A stretch of DNA of 5,235 nucleotides from contig JAHHUB010000117.1 in assembly GCA_020024175.1 (NCBI GenBank), forward strand, positions 1 through 5,235. The letters run 5' to 3'. This DNA is from Oscillospiraceae bacterium. Its GTDB lineage: Bacteria; Bacillota; Clostridia; Oscillospirales; Ruminococcaceae. The translations under genes were made by a program, and so were the position numbers. Under the pieces are notes generated by a model, which was not told where the DNA came from, did not search any database, and saw only the letters and a program-made list of their open reading frames with translations. Shown piece by piece: positions 5,047 through 5,235 of the stretch. Within the stretch, counting starts at the first letter, position 1, and each line of letters starts with the position of its first letter.

Positions 5047-5235
5047 TTAAACAGCAAAAGCCGGGGCAAAACCAAATTCACTCACTGCGTTTTCACATTT
5101 GAATGTGCTGCCACCTTCATTTACATAAACATAGCCGTTGACACCTCCAAAAACAGGACATCTTGTCCACCATTTTACAGCGGAATTAGAATTTGTGTGG
5201 TTATATTTTGTTCTGGAATTGCCCATTTGATAGTA
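5047..5235 (-). CDS. Phage tail/fibre protein, C-terminal end, DUF6273-like (partial)
   Basis: Only the last 62 residues are in the window and the gene continues past the right edge. The visible sequence has the pattern of DUF6273 and related C-type-lectin/FGE-like domains: VKWWTRCP (the WWxRSP-type motif), then a strand GYVYVNEGGS and the terminal SEFGFAPAFAV, matching the family's GVAPAF(C/A)I ending. In phages such domains sit at the C-terminus of tail or fibre proteins and probably bind host surface ligands. It is the most upstream of the visible phage genes and is followed after 9 nt by the 127-aa gene. The stretch before WW is rich in Asn, Ser, Thr and Tyr (RTKYNHTNSNS), as seen in variable binding loops. 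The family call rests on the motif pattern only. Confidence 0.82.
   Translation of the reverse strand, partial: YYQMGNSRTKYNHTNSNSAVKWWTRCPVFGGVNGYVYVNEGGSTFKCENAVSEFGFAPAFAV

Larger units (their letters stand above)
2662..5235 (-). mobile_element. Prophage (or remnant), tail-end and lysis module, partial
   Basis: Eight consecutive minus-strand genes run from a tail or fibre protein to an endolysin with little or no space between them, which is the late-gene order of siphophages and related prophages of Clostridia. No integrase, repressor, capsid or attachment site is in view. The element continues beyond the right edge. Its left limit should lie between the endolysin stop and yitT, at about 2612-2661. 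A domesticated lysis cassette or a phage-tail-like bacteriocin island cannot be excluded from this portion. Confidence 0.8.

Overview
The window is low-GC, AT-rich DNA from an endospore-forming Firmicute, most likely a member of the Clostridia. Three things point there: a complete cotJA-cotJB-cotJC spore-coat operon, strong Gram-positive GGAGG/AGAGGTG ribosome binding sites, and a clostridial-type phage lysis module. Nothing in the window fixes the genus.

Layout. Positions 1-284 are non-coding. They hold two nearly identical tandem units of about 102 bp (1-102 and 103-203) followed by a decayed third copy (204-284); the array is cut by the left edge. A perfect 16-bp hairpin (298-341) then closes the minus-strand cotJ operon. 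cotJA, cotJB and cotJC (1499 down to 388) are tightly packed, with an 11-nt overlap between cotJA and cotJB and non-ATG starts for both. A candidate mother-cell sigma promoter lies ahead of cotJA. Divergent from it, a yitT-family membrane protein gene (1721-2611, plus strand) has its own sigma-A-like promoter and shares a 15-bp bidirectional terminator (2619-2651) with the phage genes that converge on it.

Positions 5235 down to 2662 form a single minus-strand run of phage genes. In transcription order they are the end of a DUF6273-type tail or fibre protein, three small uncharacterised phage proteins (127, 103 and 54 aa), a membrane-anchored coiled-coil protein (101 aa), a holin-like protein (74 aa), a second two-helix membrane protein (89 aa) and a zinc amidase endolysin with a C-terminal SPOR segment. 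The genes overlap or lie within a few bases of each other, except for a 71-nt gap before the holin that may hold a cassette promoter.

How the genes work together. The phage block has the usual order of tail adhesin, small accessory proteins and lysis cassette. The holin-type proteins would let the signal-less amidase reach the wall. The cotJ block would make inner spore-coat proteins in the mother cell. The phage genes stop only 50 bp from yitT, so one prophage end, or the edge of a domesticated remnant, should lie at about 2612-2661. I found no clearly new system. The best second looks are the recently amplified tandem repeat, the two-protein holin arrangement, the abrupt phage/host junction and the perfect palindrome inside the 101-aa gene.
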